Shown: positions 1-13,137 of the stretch, in pieces
Layout: every line of letters starts with the position of its first letter
Numbering within the stretch: the stretch's first letter is position 1
DNA from: Eretmocerus hayati
Lineage: Eukaryota > Arthropoda > Insecta > Hymenoptera > Aphelinidae
Assembly: GCA_029851415.1 (NCBI GenBank)
Contig: CM056743.1
Span: 125,580,305 to 125,644,304, forward strand
Length of the DNA: 64,000 bases
Direction of reading: 5' to 3'
Position numbers and translations under genes: made by a program
The notes under the pieces: model-generated
What the model was told of the DNA's origin: nothing
The model's database searches: none
What the model saw: only the letters and a program-made list of their open reading frames with translations

Positions 1-3000
1 TGAGCATGACTGACATTGTCTCAAGTAGGAAACTGTTTTGTGTTCTCTAATTAACTGAACGATTGGTGGACTTACATAATTGTTCAGAAAATTTTTCACA
101 GAATTTGAGATGAATTGGGTCGAATCGACAATCGTTGAACGTGAAACTCTGTTGCCCCGAAAATAGTCCTGAGGAACAAAATTTTGGTTCCAGAATAACC
201 AAATTGGGAAAACATAATTAATTGTATCGTGTTAAACGTAAATCCCGAATACGCATTCAGATTTGGTGTCCTCGACACCAGGAATTTTTAACCGCAGGAA
301 ACTGATTTCCCAAAAAACGTAATTTTTAGTGCTTTTTGCTAATATTCTAAATAGATTTCCGTGGTAAAACATCCTTCTAGTAGGCCGAGGGCATATCAGG
401 ACTACCATTTGCTACCTACGTGGACCTGCTGAATACGATGGCAGTGGTTTCAACGAGGGTTTTAGACAGCTACGATGCGTTCAGAATGAGTGACAAGGTG
501 ATCTTGCGAGTTGTTATCTGCAAAATTTGACCAATTTCGCATAAATCTTAAAATGCTCACAAGACGGACTAGAGACATCTTTTCTGAGCTCACGACGGCG
601 CATTTTCTTCGTCTCTATATGGGTGATTCCGCCGAAGGTGTGATTTTTTGGGTCCAAAATCTTCGCGCAGGCAGTGATTTGGGTCAAAAAATTATTTCAG
701 CCCCAGACGAGTTCCGGTGTCTCATAGCAGTTGATTTACACTTTTTTGGTCACAAAAAGGGAGTGTCTAAAGCTACGTATCTCGAAAGTGAAGTCAGATG
801 AAGATATGTGCAGTTTAAGGGGTCGTAGAGGGGGACGAAATTGACATTTTGCCTGAGAAATACTCCCACCGCTCGCCAAGTGATCGGAGACTCTTTTCCG
901 CGTAGATTTGATCCAATGCAACCAAATACTTCAAGAAAATGCGTTACACAAAGCCATATAGCGCGTTGGGGAGGAGCACAACATTGGGACGGGGAGGACA
1001 GGAAATTTTGTACGCCATTCTGAAAACACGTTCATGTGGTGCGCCCGGCTACAGATTCGAGTTTTTGGCTACTGTCGCGCAAGAAATAGGTGTATTTGAG
1101 TATCTAGAAATCAACCTCACTGGTTAGAAAGGCTCAATAGACGATTGGGGACTTTGCCGACCTTATAAGTGCTGTGCAAGTAGTTTTGGTACAAACCCGT
1201 CTTCAAAATGTCGAATAGCTGTCTGTGAGCTGAACATTTAGTTTCGACTCGCAAATTGGTAGATTATGTTGTTTGAAGTGTTACAAATTGAAGGGCATAG
1301 TTACAGACAGAGTTTTTTAAATCTGCATATGCATGGTGGTGGAGTCAAAAGTCGAAGTTGAATTGCCTACAGGGGACGGAATTGACATTTCGACCCTTTC
1401 TGAGGCACTATAAATTACGGGGATATTAGAATTGACTCAAAAACACTCAACATAGTTGCGCACCAATAGAATACACTCCAGAAAATTGTTATAATACATA
1501 TTCAAACCCTCAGAAACTTGGGGGAACTTGGAACACGGGAAATCACACTTTCAACGGAATCACTGATATATAAATTGAGGGGAAATCATTCGTAATAGCT
1601 TGAGAGTAGACGGGTCGAACATACAGGTATCATTGAAAAAAAAACATTTTTAGCACTTTCTGAGGTGAGCTCGAGCTCCCTAGTAATAGCTCAAATTTCG
1701 AATTATTGGGCTTCGCGAGCTTCTCAATTACTCGAATGGTCTCGTTTTGTTACCACGATACAACATACGAAGTCCCTGAGAGCTTCACTTTGGTATATAG
1801 TTTTAGTAGCACGTTAGGGTGGGAGGGTTGGAATTTCGTTTATTACGATTAAACAGTGAAATGAATTTTGAGAATTGGCCAGTCCTCTCAATTTTACACC
1901 AATATGATGACATGACATGCCAGAATGAAAGACGATATTCCAACTTAAGTACCCGGCTGTGGCATTCACGCTCTCAACTGCATCTACCTTCATACCCCTT
2001 GTTAAAGAGTAAACCAACTCGAAATCCAAAGATCCAGATAATCCACAAAATCATCTTAAAATCTATTGCAGCAAAACAGAGAAGACATACATACACCTGA
2101 AAAGACGGCAAACGTATTATTTTGAAGCTCCTCGTTGGCTTTGCAAACGCACAGCCACAAAGAGAAGCTATAGGGGCCATTCGCAGTTTCAACTCTCGCT
2201 TACTATGAGCAAGATACCTTAGCGGTGAACTCGGCGGCGCAGAAATAATTACGTTTGGCGCGCAAGTGTACGACGATGGAGGTTCTCCTTCTCTCTCCTT
2301 CAACCAATGTCCTGCCACTATAATGCCAAACTTTGTAGCAAAGAGAAGATGCGATGTTCGGCCAGATTTTTCCAAGTGGGCTCTTCTAAACTCCTCAGAC
2401 GTCGACCTCACTCATATTACTCTTGGAAAGTTCGTCGATACGACGACGTCACTCTAACCTCGCACCTATAAACTTCATATAGAGACCCATTTCTTCGGTG
2501 GTTTCAACAGAATGACGCAGTATGTGAAATTTTGTTGATTTTGCAGGAGAGACCTAGGAAATTCTTCAATCTTTCATGATCAGTGGGCTTCATTCCTTAT
2601 TTAGACCAAGAATGTGTGGTGAGGCTCACTGACCAGCCATGATTTTCATTTGATTAGTAGTTGCGTTAGGAGTAATCCAGCAAATTGTAATTCTATTCAA
2701 CCTTCACCCCTAGTCACAGAAATAACATTTCATCGTGTTATTTCTGTCTGGGTAAGAGATTAGAATTTGACCTATCGAGATTTACCCCAGCACATTATCA
2801 ACCAGAAGCATTTAACGATACCCGATCTCACTCTCCAAACGTGGCTTTGACCATTGATCAATTAGAGTGGGACCGATAGCCAATCTCAGCTCAACGGAGA
2901 TTTTGCTATTCACTGGATCCTGGTGTACAGAGAAGAGAGGGTGGTGGACGCTCTTTCGATACTCCTAACCCTGTGGTTACAGCCAAACTACTCTTTGTGG

Positions 3001-4427
3001 TCAAGAGTCCATCAACAAAATATACACTGGTGCCAACGTGGTCATTGATCTCTTCCTTTCATCTCATCCAGCTCTTCAGATGTACCAAAATTGTATCTTC
3101 TGATCTCAACGAAAATGATTTTTCCTTAAACGTATTGTAATGCATTCGTTCCGAGTTTCATTTAAGAAATCGAAACACTCATCGTCAAATTGGTGTATTA
3201 TGACATGCGTTTGTTCAAAAATTAATCGCGTAGATTTCTCATTCATTCGTGGAAGATCGCGTCTTTGTCTGTCATTCGGATCTCAGGTTACGTTAGGGTT
3301 TTTGCTAAATCAATATTCTCCCTGGAGACAAATTGGCAGAAAATGTCTTTTTTCAAGAATAATCTCGTCTCACTGTGTGGTTTGTGAAATTCCATCATTC
3401 TTCGTAAAGTTTAAGTCAAAGCCCATAACACAAGTTCATAAAATAAAAAACTTGGTCTGTGTGACAAACCAGAGCACATATCGTTTGCTTAGAGTAAAAG
3501 AAAGAACTATCTGAACATTTCTGGTTGAACGGAGCTATCTTGCATTGAATATAATACAAGATAGTTCCAAAAATTTTCAGATAAATCCTTTCATTCTGGA
3601 CCATTGATGTGTCCGACTCCGATCGACCATCTGAACACGAATTGCCCGTTCGCCCGACCACGTCGGGGTTCTTTGCTTGATGCCATAAATGAGTTTCTTC
3701 CAAGATTTGCTGAACCTAGGCTAAAATCTTGACATGGTCTCGTAGAACGCGTATCAAATTCGTGTTCAGATGATCGATCAGGATTGGATATGTATGCTCT
3801 TGTCTACCGTGCAGACCACTTTTTTATTCCAAAGTACATGTCCCAATTCATTCGACGTCAGGACGAGTGTTTGATTTGCGATAAAAGCAAGAACCTAAAG
3901 ATGTTGGCTCAGAAAAGATTCTCATACAGTTGGGAAACCTAGCTGGATGGAAACTGATTTTTGGAGCAAATTCGACATGGTCTCATTAATTTCAAAGAAT
4001 TTCTGTCATATAGGTATCGCTTTTAATGAGGTCACTGAGCGGATACCCGCCTGGACCTGTATTTCTCTTTGCTCATTTCTTTTGCCTCTGTTTTACGTCA
4101 AAGTACAGAATTGGAACTGATGCAAGTTGATGAGAAGTTTCAATCAAAATTGTAGACTCGGCTAAGTTTGATCAATCTATCATCCACAGCCATGGGTTTG
4201 ATAGCTTCGAATGCGACGATTGTTTCCCTTCCCTTCCCTATATATCAAATGGCAAATAATGGCGCGTCGGAAAAAATATGAAAAGAATACTGTGTTATCA
4301 AAACTGATAAAATGGGTGATTTTTTTCAAAAACCCTTTTATATTCAAAATGATAATCCGCCCAAATAAGAACCGTCATAGAGAATTCAATATCAGCCTTC
4401 AAAGTCGAATTTTGTTTCCTGTTGCAG
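1..4427. other. Upstream intron or 5' flank, no gene seen
   Basis: No exon of SLO2 and no other recognisable coding sequence is visible here. The first visible SLO2 exon starts with an acceptor at 4428, so this stretch is either the intron before it or contains an upstream exon too short or too diverged to recognise. The open frames present are short, mutually overlapping and without family resemblance. One imperfect inverted repeat is present at 3621-3779. Confidence 0.6.
3621..3779. repeat. Short imperfect inverted repeat
   Basis: The arm at 3621-3643 (core catctgaacacgaatt) is matched in reverse complement at 3758-3779, with about 115 bp between the arms. This looks like a small degraded hairpin element. 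No target duplication was identified. Confidence 0.5.
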
Positions 4428-4507
4428 AGTGCGTGTTGAGTATTACGTGAACGAAAACACATTCAAGGAGCGACTCCAGCTATACTTCATCAAGAACCAG
4501 CGCTCAA
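4428..4507 (+). CDS. SLO2 potassium channel, exon encoding pre-S1 segment
   Basis: This is an internal exon of the sodium-activated potassium channel SLO2/Slack (KCNT family). It encodes [18 protein letters not shown] followed by YFIKNQRSS, the strongly conserved cytoplasmic stretch just before S1 in animal Slo2 channels. A pyrimidine-rich tract and ttgcag precede it, and the donor gtaagt follows at 4508. The exon ends one base into a serine codon that the exon at 6423 completes. The initiator methionine lies in an earlier exon that I cannot identify. A second AG two bases later would also keep splicing possible, so the 5' edge is uncertain by 2 bp. Confidence 0.93.
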
Positions 4508-5205
4508 GTAAGTTGATTAATCTCAATCCCTGAATCCAGTTACCACCAATTACCTCAATCTCTGTCGGCCTGAACTTGTACTCATCCCTAGCAAACAAAT
4601 TATGAAAACTCAAAAAGGAACAACCTAACTTGATGGAGTCACGAACTATCCAAAATTCAAATATTATCCGTCCTCCAGATCCTTCGCTCCAAATGGGCTG
4701 AAGAAAAACTCTCTAATTCCTATTCCACGCTCCGTCTGTCACTGAATATCTGATCTCGCTATCAAAATCTAGGTCTTGCAAACCCTAGTGCGTCGATAAA
4801 TTGGAGAATATGGATGTAAAGAATTTGAATTGGCATTCAATGATTCTAATCTTTTGATCCGAGGAAATCATACATGACTAGTTTCGTGGAAACTGTTCGA
4901 AATGATGTGTGCCATCTTGTACAAACCCTTGAAACGTTTGAGAAAAAAGCATACAAGGCACTATGTATTTTTCCATCCTCTTGACGCGATTGTTAGTTTC
5001 TCAGTCCAGGGTGAGCCAAAAAATTATCATCGCAAAAGAAGTCGAAATTTCAGTTCTGTGCCTTGTTGTTAACCTTTACTCGGCCTTTGTGAGAATGAAG
5101 CGCTACTCGTACATTTTGATGCGCAATTTTGCTTAGAATTTTGCTCACTCGGTTTTCCTCGATGAAGTGAATCTGCCTCATCAAGGCCATTCTTTATCAA
5201 GTTTT

Positions 5206-5760
5206 TCTTACACTTCGTCATCAGATGCTACTAATTTGTCCATGCCCAATAGATTGGTCGATCTCGCCAGAGGCAAGTCGGAAGTTTCATGATTCTTCAC
5301 GTCCTTCCAGAATCCGAGGTCGAAATTGAGTGTTTTCACTTGGAAAAATAAAGTTGACCTCCAAATGACCTTGAGAACAACCTCCAAAAGCAACACCAAG
5401 GTCACCAGCTCATCCTAACTGTGCCTTTCAACAACTCTCAACCGAAACATTTCATAATTAGAATCAAACTTTGTCTCGATCGATATGAACGATCGAAACT
5501 TCATCATAAAACATTTCACGATATACTGCTCACTTTTGGAGGTACTGAGGTCAACGTCCAGCGGTATTGACCTCCATTCATCTCGCCAAGGTCATGTCGG
5601 GTTGAAAATATTCGAGACATAAATTTCATTACTGTTTACGTTCTTTAAAATTCGGAATCTAAAGTAAGCGTTCCTATTTAAAAGAATGGAGTTGACCTCT
5701 GAACAACATTGAGAATGACCTTCAAGAGCAATACCAAGGTCACCATCGGACGTATACATA
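5206..5760. repeat. Degenerate copy of the 52207-53851 element family
   Basis: The phrases ccagaatccgaggtcg, gttgacctccaaatgacc and ccaaggtcacc recur here in both orientations. They are the same phrases found inside the CAGGGTGTCC-ended element at 52207-53851. The copy is diverged and its ends are not clear. It lies wholly in the SLO2 intron 4508-6422, which otherwise shows no gene. Confidence 0.5.
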
Positions 5761-6422
5761 ACTCTCATATGAAGGGTTTTGATTCTGGGGGTTCCCGCAA
5801 TTTCAAACCGTTTCTGAAAAAATAGAGGAGGGGGGGTTACTCATTTTCTCGGATAACTTGTACGCTTCGTGTTTATGTTGGTCAAATCGTTGAAGCCAAT
5901 TGATTCATGATATGACTGGTTATTGAATGAGCGCACTGACCTTTTCTCATCAGCCATTCCATAAAAATTCCGTCGACTTATGAATATCACGCTTTTACTG
6001 TGACACAAGTGCTGGATTTGAGTGAAAATAGGAATAGGAATGAGAGTTATTGGATTACAGTTTGATATTTATCCCTCGAATATCGAACTTGCACTCCAGA
6101 AGGAATTCATAGTGGGCAGTCTCACTTCTCCTTAGGGTCAATTTATGATGACTAGTACTATTCCCCTACCTCCTTCAATCATTAACTTGGCAAAGACACA
6201 AGCTCAGTTATGAGCTACCATAACTCTACCGTGATGAAACTGTATAAAACTCCTCAACTTGAGATTCATCAGATCAAGCAGTTGGCAGCATAGCTTATTT
6301 CTTATTGAAGTATTATTGGAAGATTCTTAATGAGTCAGGCTCGTTACCGTTTGTCGACCACTTGAATCGATCCACCTCAACTATATGGTCTTCTAACAAT
6401 TCCCATTACAACTTTGTTTCAG

Positions 6423-6522
6423 GTCTGAGGATACGATTGGCAAATCTATTCTTCAAATTATTAACCTGCTTCCTGTACATATTTCGCGTGGTCACTGACA
6501 ATGATCCAACATTTGCTGCATG
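6423..6522 (+). CDS. SLO2 exon encoding S1
   Basis: The exon continues the conserved motif SLRIRLANLFFKLL and then TCFLYIFRVV, the first transmembrane helix of SLO2, ending in DNDPTFAA and two bases of a cysteine codon. The acceptor is tttgtttcag and the donor gtgaga. Phase agrees with both neighbours: one base is carried in and two are carried out. Animal Slo2 proteins show the same RIRLxNxxxKLLTCxLYIxRV pattern. It is 100 bp long, with introns of about 1.9 kb and 1.3 kb on either side. Confidence 0.95.
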
Positions 6523-6995
6523 GTGAGATTCTGCTATAAGAACATTATTCCAATCAAATTTCCCCACGGGACAGATTCCGTTTTATCTCACCGTCCAAAA
6601 ATTGGCCATTTTTCTCTACTCGGTTGCTGCAATTCAATAAACGTCACGTGTTCTATCGTAATCCAAATATCATAACTGATTAGGAGTTGTGAAGGTAACT
6701 GCAAATTTTTTATCTGATTGAGAATCGAGGCTACAAATTTGAGGCTACACGCTACTATATGAATTGAATGATGGTAAATTTGAATTGATGTAGAAGATAC
6801 CTAATGCCCTCCAGGCGCGTGAAGAAGCATCAATAGTCTCATTTTTGTTAATCATTACGAGAAAGACTTACTTATCGTTCTTTCTTCATGATCTGAAGTA
6901 ATGCAGTCATTGAAATAGAGTATATTCAAAAAACACAGGACTCTCCTCATATCTCTCAAGGGCCCATCCATGAATAATGTCACCCTGAACTTGAA

Positions 6996-7458
6996 CCTTT
7001 TTACTCCCCCCTCTTGTCTCACTGAGCCCTTTTACTGAGCCTGTTTTATACATGGCATGTCACATTTGGCTGACCCCTCCCCCTCCAAGAGCGTGGCGTC
7101 GTTTACGGATGGTCCCCAGGGGTGACGTCTGGTGGAAGAGTATTAAACACAAAAAATCTTGGATGTCAAGTGACGCGGACGGTTCAGATTGAGCCCCCCC
7201 CCCAGCCCCCAAAATTCACCCATTGACGTCGACTGTGAATTTTCAGATACAAACCCCCACTTTTCACCTCATATTCTGAAAGAGCGAAAAAAACTTTTTT
7301 GTTTAATACCTCTCCACCAAACGTCACCCTTGGGGGCCATCCATAAACGAACTCACGCTCTTAGGGGGGGGGGGGGGTCAGCCAAACGTGATATGCCATG
7401 TATGAAAGAGACTCGGTAAAGGGGCTCAGCGGGACAAGGGGCAATGAAAAAGGGTGCT
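6996..7458. mobile_element. Foldback MITE with G/C homopolymer runs
   Basis: The arms of roughly 130-150 bp are reverse complements. The left arm contains catggcatgtcacatttggc and a C-rich run, and the right arm contains gccaaacgtgatatgccatg and a run of about 14 G. The inner parts atggtccccaggggtgacgt and acgtcacccttgggggccat also pair. This fits a non-autonomous inverted-repeat element inside the intron 6523-7844. No transposase is seen, and the exact ends and target duplication were not resolved. Confidence 0.65.
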
Positions 7459-7844
7459 TCTATTTAAAATTTTAAAGTTGGCCTCAATGGGACGAATTGG
7501 GCGAAGAGGATTCAAGGGGAAGTTTGAGCGCGTTTATTTGAACCCTTATTTCATATCCAGCAAGTTTCATATGAAACATTTTCCACCGGACGTCACCCTT
7601 AGATGATATGAGGGGGTGCGGTACCTTTCAAATATATAGTATAGGCACAAACATTGAGTACCGATCGCCAAAAAATGTGCAAATAGTATAACCTAAGCTC
7701 ATACAAACCCTACACATTTTGAAATTACTTACCGGTTTACCTATATTTTACTATTCGATGTAGTTTCTGAGGTGACGAGCACACTTTTGGTAGGGATTAA
7801 TGGTATTATACCATAATAATCGTGGTTATATTTGTTTTCTCTAG

Positions 7845-8043
7845 TTATGGCTGCACTCCCGGTAACAAAAGTGAGTTTCTGGCATCGCAAAATCTCACGG
7901 AGGAAGAGTTCCAAGAGAATCCAACAATCAACTGGGATGCAATATTGTGGGTGCGTAGGCCCATAGAGCTATGGGTTGTCCAAGTGGTCTTGGCCATGGT
8001 CTCACTCGTCGAAGCCTTATTGCTAGCCTACCTCGGTTACAAG
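7845..8043 (+). CDS. SLO2 exon encoding S1-S2 extracellular loop and S2
   Basis: The exon encodes the cysteine-containing extracellular loop (CYGCTPGNKSEF ...), the motif INWDAILWVRRPIELW and the S2 helix VVLAMVSLVEALLLAYLGYK. The conserved vertebrate counterpart reads INWxPILWVxRxxxLW. The acceptor is ttttctctag and the donor gtatgt, and the exon ends on a codon boundary. Potential N-glycosylation sequons NKS and NLT lie in the loop. The following intron, 8044-26569, is 18.5 kb, the largest in the window. Confidence 0.95.
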
Positions 8044-8349
8044 GTATGTAAAGTTTCCAAGCACATCATGTCTACTTTGTTGTTATAATAGCTGTACTCG
8101 AAAGAATTCATCTCTCTCATCTTTCATCGAACCGAATATCGATAATAATCATCTCATCTCCTTCAGTGGACCCTGTAGGTTGCTTCATTTGATGATTTTT
8201 CGAACAATGTTCTTGGATCGAGTTTTTGGCGAAACCCCAATCTAAGACGAAAATGGATTTATCACCAATAAATTTATTCGAAAGACAGGGTTATTTATGG
8301 ATCTTCCACTTATTCGATCCAACTAGAAGATCTTGGAGCATTTGAGTCT

Positions 8350-9326
8350 ATATCGACGCCTCTTACGAAGATAAACACCTCTTTTCTTGTGACTGACGAA
8401 GATTAACGTTTATTCGTTGTGAACACGAAGATTAACGGATTCTCCTTAGGTCCGCGAAAACTAACACTTACTCCTTAGGGACACGAAGATTAACGCATTC
8501 TCGTTAAGTCCACGAAGACTAACACTTACTCCTTAGGGGCACGAAGACTAACACTTACTCCTTAGGGCCACGAAGACTAACACTTACTGCTCAACGGACC
8601 ATGAAACTAGCACTTCCTCTTGAACGGTATGAAGACTATAACACACTTGCACACGTTCTTGTTCAAAGGGACGGAGACCATGTATTTCGTCTTAGGGCCA
8701 CGAAAAAAAACACATTCTCTTTAGCGGCACAAAAATTAATGCATCGGTAGACTTCATTCATGGAGGGACGGAGACAATAAGTATTTCGTCTTAAGCCCAC
8801 GAAAAGTAACACATTTTCCTCTACGCCACGAAGACTAACACATTCTTCTCGATGGAATAAAAAACAACACATTTTCTTTGACGTGACGATGAACGGTAAG
8901 TGATTGTGTTAGCCTTCGTTCCGCTAAGAAGAATGTGTTACTTTTCGTGGGCTTAAGACGAAGTACTTATAATCTCCGTCCCTTCAAGAATGGAGTCTAC
9001 GAATGTGCTAATTTTCGTGCCGCTAAGGAGAATGTGCTACTTTTCGTGGCCTTAAGACGGAATACTTATAGTCTTCGTCCCTTCGAGAAAAAAAAGGCGA
9101 GAATGTATTAATCTTCGTGCAGTTTGAGGAGTAAGTGTTACTCTTCGTGGCCTTAAGCAGTAAGAGATGATCTTCGTGGCGCTGAGGCGTAAGTGTTGAT
9201 CTTCGTGGCGTAAACAGTAAGTGTTAATCTTCGTGGCCATAACAAAGCAAATGCTAATCTTCGGCCACCGTGTTTTTCTTCGTGGGCGTTAGCGGATGTG
9301 TTTATCTTCGTAAGAGGCGTCGATAT
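8350..9326. mobile_element. Foldback element with minisatellite arms (family 1)
   Basis: The termini are reverse complements: atatcgacgcctcttacgaa at 8350 and its complement ending at 9326. Inward, the left arm (to about 8890) repeats a roughly 30-bp unit cacgaagactaacacttact with ccttagg spacers. The right arm (about 8900-9300) carries the complementary unit agtaagtgttaatcttcgtg. Unit copies are diverged from each other. No coding capacity is seen. This is the classic foldback architecture, with long inverted arms made of short direct repeats. A clean target duplication was not found. Confidence 0.8.
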
Positions 9327-9445
9327 GAGCTGTCACAAGGTTCGATCTGTTCATCCAATGGGTTCGCCGTCACAGTGGATTTTTCAATCCAAACACGCAT
9401 AGTCATAATCCATCGGTTGTGACCATTCCATCATCCAAACCATAG

Positions 9446-11004
9446 GCCCGTTCTACATAGGATGCGCTCAGTGCGTAAGCGCACGAACCATACGCTTGCG
9501 CTCAAGGTATTTAATGCAGGGAATTTGATGAAACAGCCTCACCAGTCGTTTTCCACTCGGAATTTCCACAAGTGAAGAGTTGGTTGATGATTGGTGCACC
9601 CCAAGTGATATTCTCGAGGCAACAAATCAAGTTTCTCCATGTTTTTCCATGAGCAAATAGAGAAAAACATCAGCGTTGGCCACGCGAGCCTTTTCGGAAA
9701 AGAATTCAGGATAAGCTAGGGTTTTGCGATTCAGTGTCCGGATTGGTGACCACCCGTCTTGCTCTTGCCTAGTTTCTGATCCCAAACAAAGTTACAGTCT
9801 TCACAAACTAAGACGGGTGGTCACAAATGCGGATACTGAGTTGCAACAACCTTGCTCAAGCCGGATTTTTCCCCGAAAAGGCCCGAGGGGCCACCACTGC
9901 TGGTTTCTCCCATTTGAGTAAGGAAAAACATGACGGAAATTGTTTTTCTGACCCGAAGATGTCACTCGCAGACCGCCATCAATCAATCTCATGAGTCCCG
10001 TATTTGGCCGATAATGATAGAGTGGGTAACCTTTAGGGTGGTCAACGCTGATGTTTTTCTCTGATTGGTTGTGGAAAAACACAAAGGAACTTGATTTGTT
10101 GGTTCGATAATGTCACTCGGGGCCCACTGATCATCAACCAACTCTCCACTTGTGGAAATTCGGAGTGAAAAATGACTGGTAAGGCTGCTTCATGATACTC
10201 CTTGGGTTAAATGCTCTGAGCGCAAGCGCATGCGCGTACGCTCACGCACTGAGCGCATCCTATGTAGAACGAGCCTATCAGTCGTTTTCTACTCTGAATT
10301 CCCCCAACGGAAGAGTTGATTGATGATTGGTGGGCTCCGAGTGACATTATTGAGCCAAAAAGTCACGTTTCTCCATGTTTTTCCACAATCAATCAGAGGA
10401 AGAGATCAACGTTGGCCACCTTGAGACCCGCACTTTCATTATCGGTGAAATACGAGACCCATGACATTGATTGATAGCGGTCTCCGGGTGCCATCTTTGG
10501 GTCAGAAAAACAATTTCCTTCATCTTTCCCCATGAACGAATGGGAGAAACCAGCAGTGGTGGCCGCGCGAGCCTTTTCGGAAAAAATCCAAGTTAGCAAC
10601 GTTTTTGCAACTCAGTATCCGCATTGGTGACCACCCGTCTTTGTTTGCGAAGACTGTAACTTTGTTTGGGATCAGAAACTAGGCAAGAGCAAGATAAGTG
10701 GTCACCAATCCAGATACTGAATTGCAGAAACGTTGCTCAACCTATATTTTTTTCCGAAAAGGCTCGCGCAGCGAACGCTAATGTTTTTCCCTATTTATTC
10801 ACGGAAAAACATGGAGAAACTTGATTTGTAAACTTGACAATGTCAGTCGGGGATCACCAATCATCAACCAACTCTTCACTTGTGGTAATTCCGAATAGAA
10901 AATGGCTGGTAAGGCTACTTTATGGAAATCCCTGCATCAAATGCTTTGAGCGCAAGTATATGCACGTACGCTCACGCGCTGAGCGCATCCTATGTAGAAC
11001 GAGC
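9446..11004. mobile_element. Compound foldback element with 5-bp target duplication
   Basis: The element begins gcccgttctacatagg and ends with the complement cctatgtagaacgagc, and CATAG lies directly outside both ends (9441-9445 and 11005-11009). Internally the motif order is left arm, inverted arm (to about 10275, including a second copy of the terminus), left arm again, inverted arm, so two palindromic units sit head to tail. Shared arm landmarks are gatgattggtg, ccaacgttgatct-like segments and gaaaaacatggag. There is no coding sequence. It is non-autonomous. Confidence 0.82.
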
Positions 11005-12508
11005 CATAGTTTGACTAGAGGGGGGCCAGACTTTCGTGATAATTTTAGATACTGAATGTCATCCATCTCAAGTGGACGGTATCAGACGAACGAATGCATT
11101 TTCAAAAATATCCCAAAAATATTCATTCCTCGACTCGAAATTATTGTACCATTCTGTGTTGAATTCAACTGCTATTTACGAGTGAATAGACGTAGGATGT
11201 GCAAGAAAATGTAATGTATTAGGGCGATTTCGATGGTCATCTTGGAACAAATGTTTGCTCTTGAACTAGCGTGAAAGTATAAATGCTTTGGATTGAATTC
11301 CATTTACTTGACTCCTAATATTTTTCCATGAAATTCTCTTCATTAGATCAACCCCAATCTGTTTTTGCGTGAATAATTATCCCAACTGTTCAGAACCTCT
11401 CAACATTAATATCCTCATGAAGTTCAGAACAAATTATAGAAGAAATAAGGAAATAAGCTCTTATCAGTTTCAAAGATCAGAACCAGTCGTAGCAGGTCGT
11501 ACTTCTTTGAAACTACGAGGCTGCATAGAAAACAAGCAGCGAACAACGCCACTCAGGCCACAGGTTCATTATGTTGATCCCCGTTAGACGAGATAATCCA
11601 GACCATATTAATTACGCATGACGAGCTTCTTTCAATTTGAAACGATTCACGTCGTGTCACTATTGGATTCAGTGAACATTTTGAATCATGAGCGTTGAAT
11701 TTTAGACTTTGCTGTAGACTAATTTTCTCAACAGTTTTCACGGAGTAGGGAACTGAAAAGATCATACTCATTTAAGGAGGACAGGATAAACTTTATTAGT
11801 AGCTTGCATTATAGCCAAACGGGTATCTTTGGCTTAGTTTTGAAGAGAGATATTTTGGACTCATTATCCACGAAACTTGCAAATTGTTTGTCCCAGAAAG
11901 TGCATGAATCTTTTGGGAAGATTGCATCATCTCGAGTACTAACAATGCTCTTTTTTTCGAACCTCCAAATGGTTTGAATTATAATGTTTAAAGATTCCCA
12001 TATCATACTAATGAATATGTATAAATGTCGATAAAGTCACGGTATGATTTAATAAAAACCGCGAACGGAAAACTCTTCTCGGATTCAATACCTTACATTT
12101 TGTGCATAATAAGTGTTCACCTATACCTTCCATGCCTGTCTATCTTATCTCATCCTACGCCAAGTTGACGTTCATGCTTTTACGTGAGATCGAGTTACCC
12201 GAAGATGTTTCTTCCTTCCTTCTCATTTTATTTGCTCTACTCCTAGGCTTGAGAGCTCTCTTTTTGTCAGAAGGAAAAATCGAGAAAAAGAACCGATAGC
12301 AACTGCATTTCGAAGGCAATGGTTTATTCCATCGACTTGTTTCTCATCATTTCGTTGTAGGCTATGCCGGAGTTCTGGTGTGAAGGAAAATCAATTTTTT
12401 CACACCGCCAATCCGATAAGCGAAGTCTTTGTCAGTGCAATAGACATAAATACTGTCAGAAGTCACCAGGCCCAAAAAAAAATACCTCCATCCATTTGGA
12501 GCTATCCA

Positions 12509-13085
12509 TAAGTTACGTGAAGGTTATACGTGTGGGGCCCCGAAAAAATTTTCCAGGTATCTCCAATGCACATTACTTTGTTCTTTTGAATTATCTCCGA
12601 CAAAAAAGTTTGTGTACTTTTTTCAATTAAATGTACATTTCTCGAATTCGTGTACAGATACAGGAATTCAGTTCACGGCATTCGAGAGGTCTTAAAAAAA
12701 CCTATGGAAATCAGTCTTGTAGAGTTGATTTCGAGATCTTGGATGATTTTATTGGTCAACAGAAGAAAAAAAAATAGAAAATTCAATTTTCTCAAAAACC
12801 CAATTTTTTGGAACCTTGAAAATTTGTTATATTATGTGAAATGTTGTGTTCTTTCAGAAAAAAATGGTCCCGAATTCCATTTTGCGTTCTAGAGCCTGTA
12901 TTTGCCAATCATCATTCATTATTCAGGACTTTGGAAATCATCCCATTACTGCGCATGCGCAGGAATTTGAATCCTTGAAACCAATTTCATTGGAAACCCG
13001 AGAAAATTTCCTCCAAATGACATCTTACCGTAGTCAATTCCGTGAAGAAAAAATGCTGAAGAGTGTATGCGAAACGATATCTTGA
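12509..13085 (+). mobile_element. One arm of the 46118-47678 foldback family
   Basis: This stretch follows the order of landmarks seen in the left arm of the element at 46118: aaaattttccaggtat, tacggcattcgagaggtctt-like text, atcagtcttgtagagttgat, ctgcgcatgcgcaggaattt and gaaaatttcctccaaatgac. No opposite arm is found next to it, so it is a solo arm or truncated copy. Open frames here are by-products of the repeat. Confidence 0.65.
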
Positions 13086-13137
13086 ATACGTCTCATAACC
13101 CAGAATACAGTTCTAATTGTTCCGGGCTGCTGTGATC

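Noticed and set aside
8340..9330. Possible CRISPR-like array of roughly 30-bp repeats
   Set aside because: Units are directly adjacent and diverged, invert in the second half and lie in a eukaryotic intron; this is a foldback transposon.
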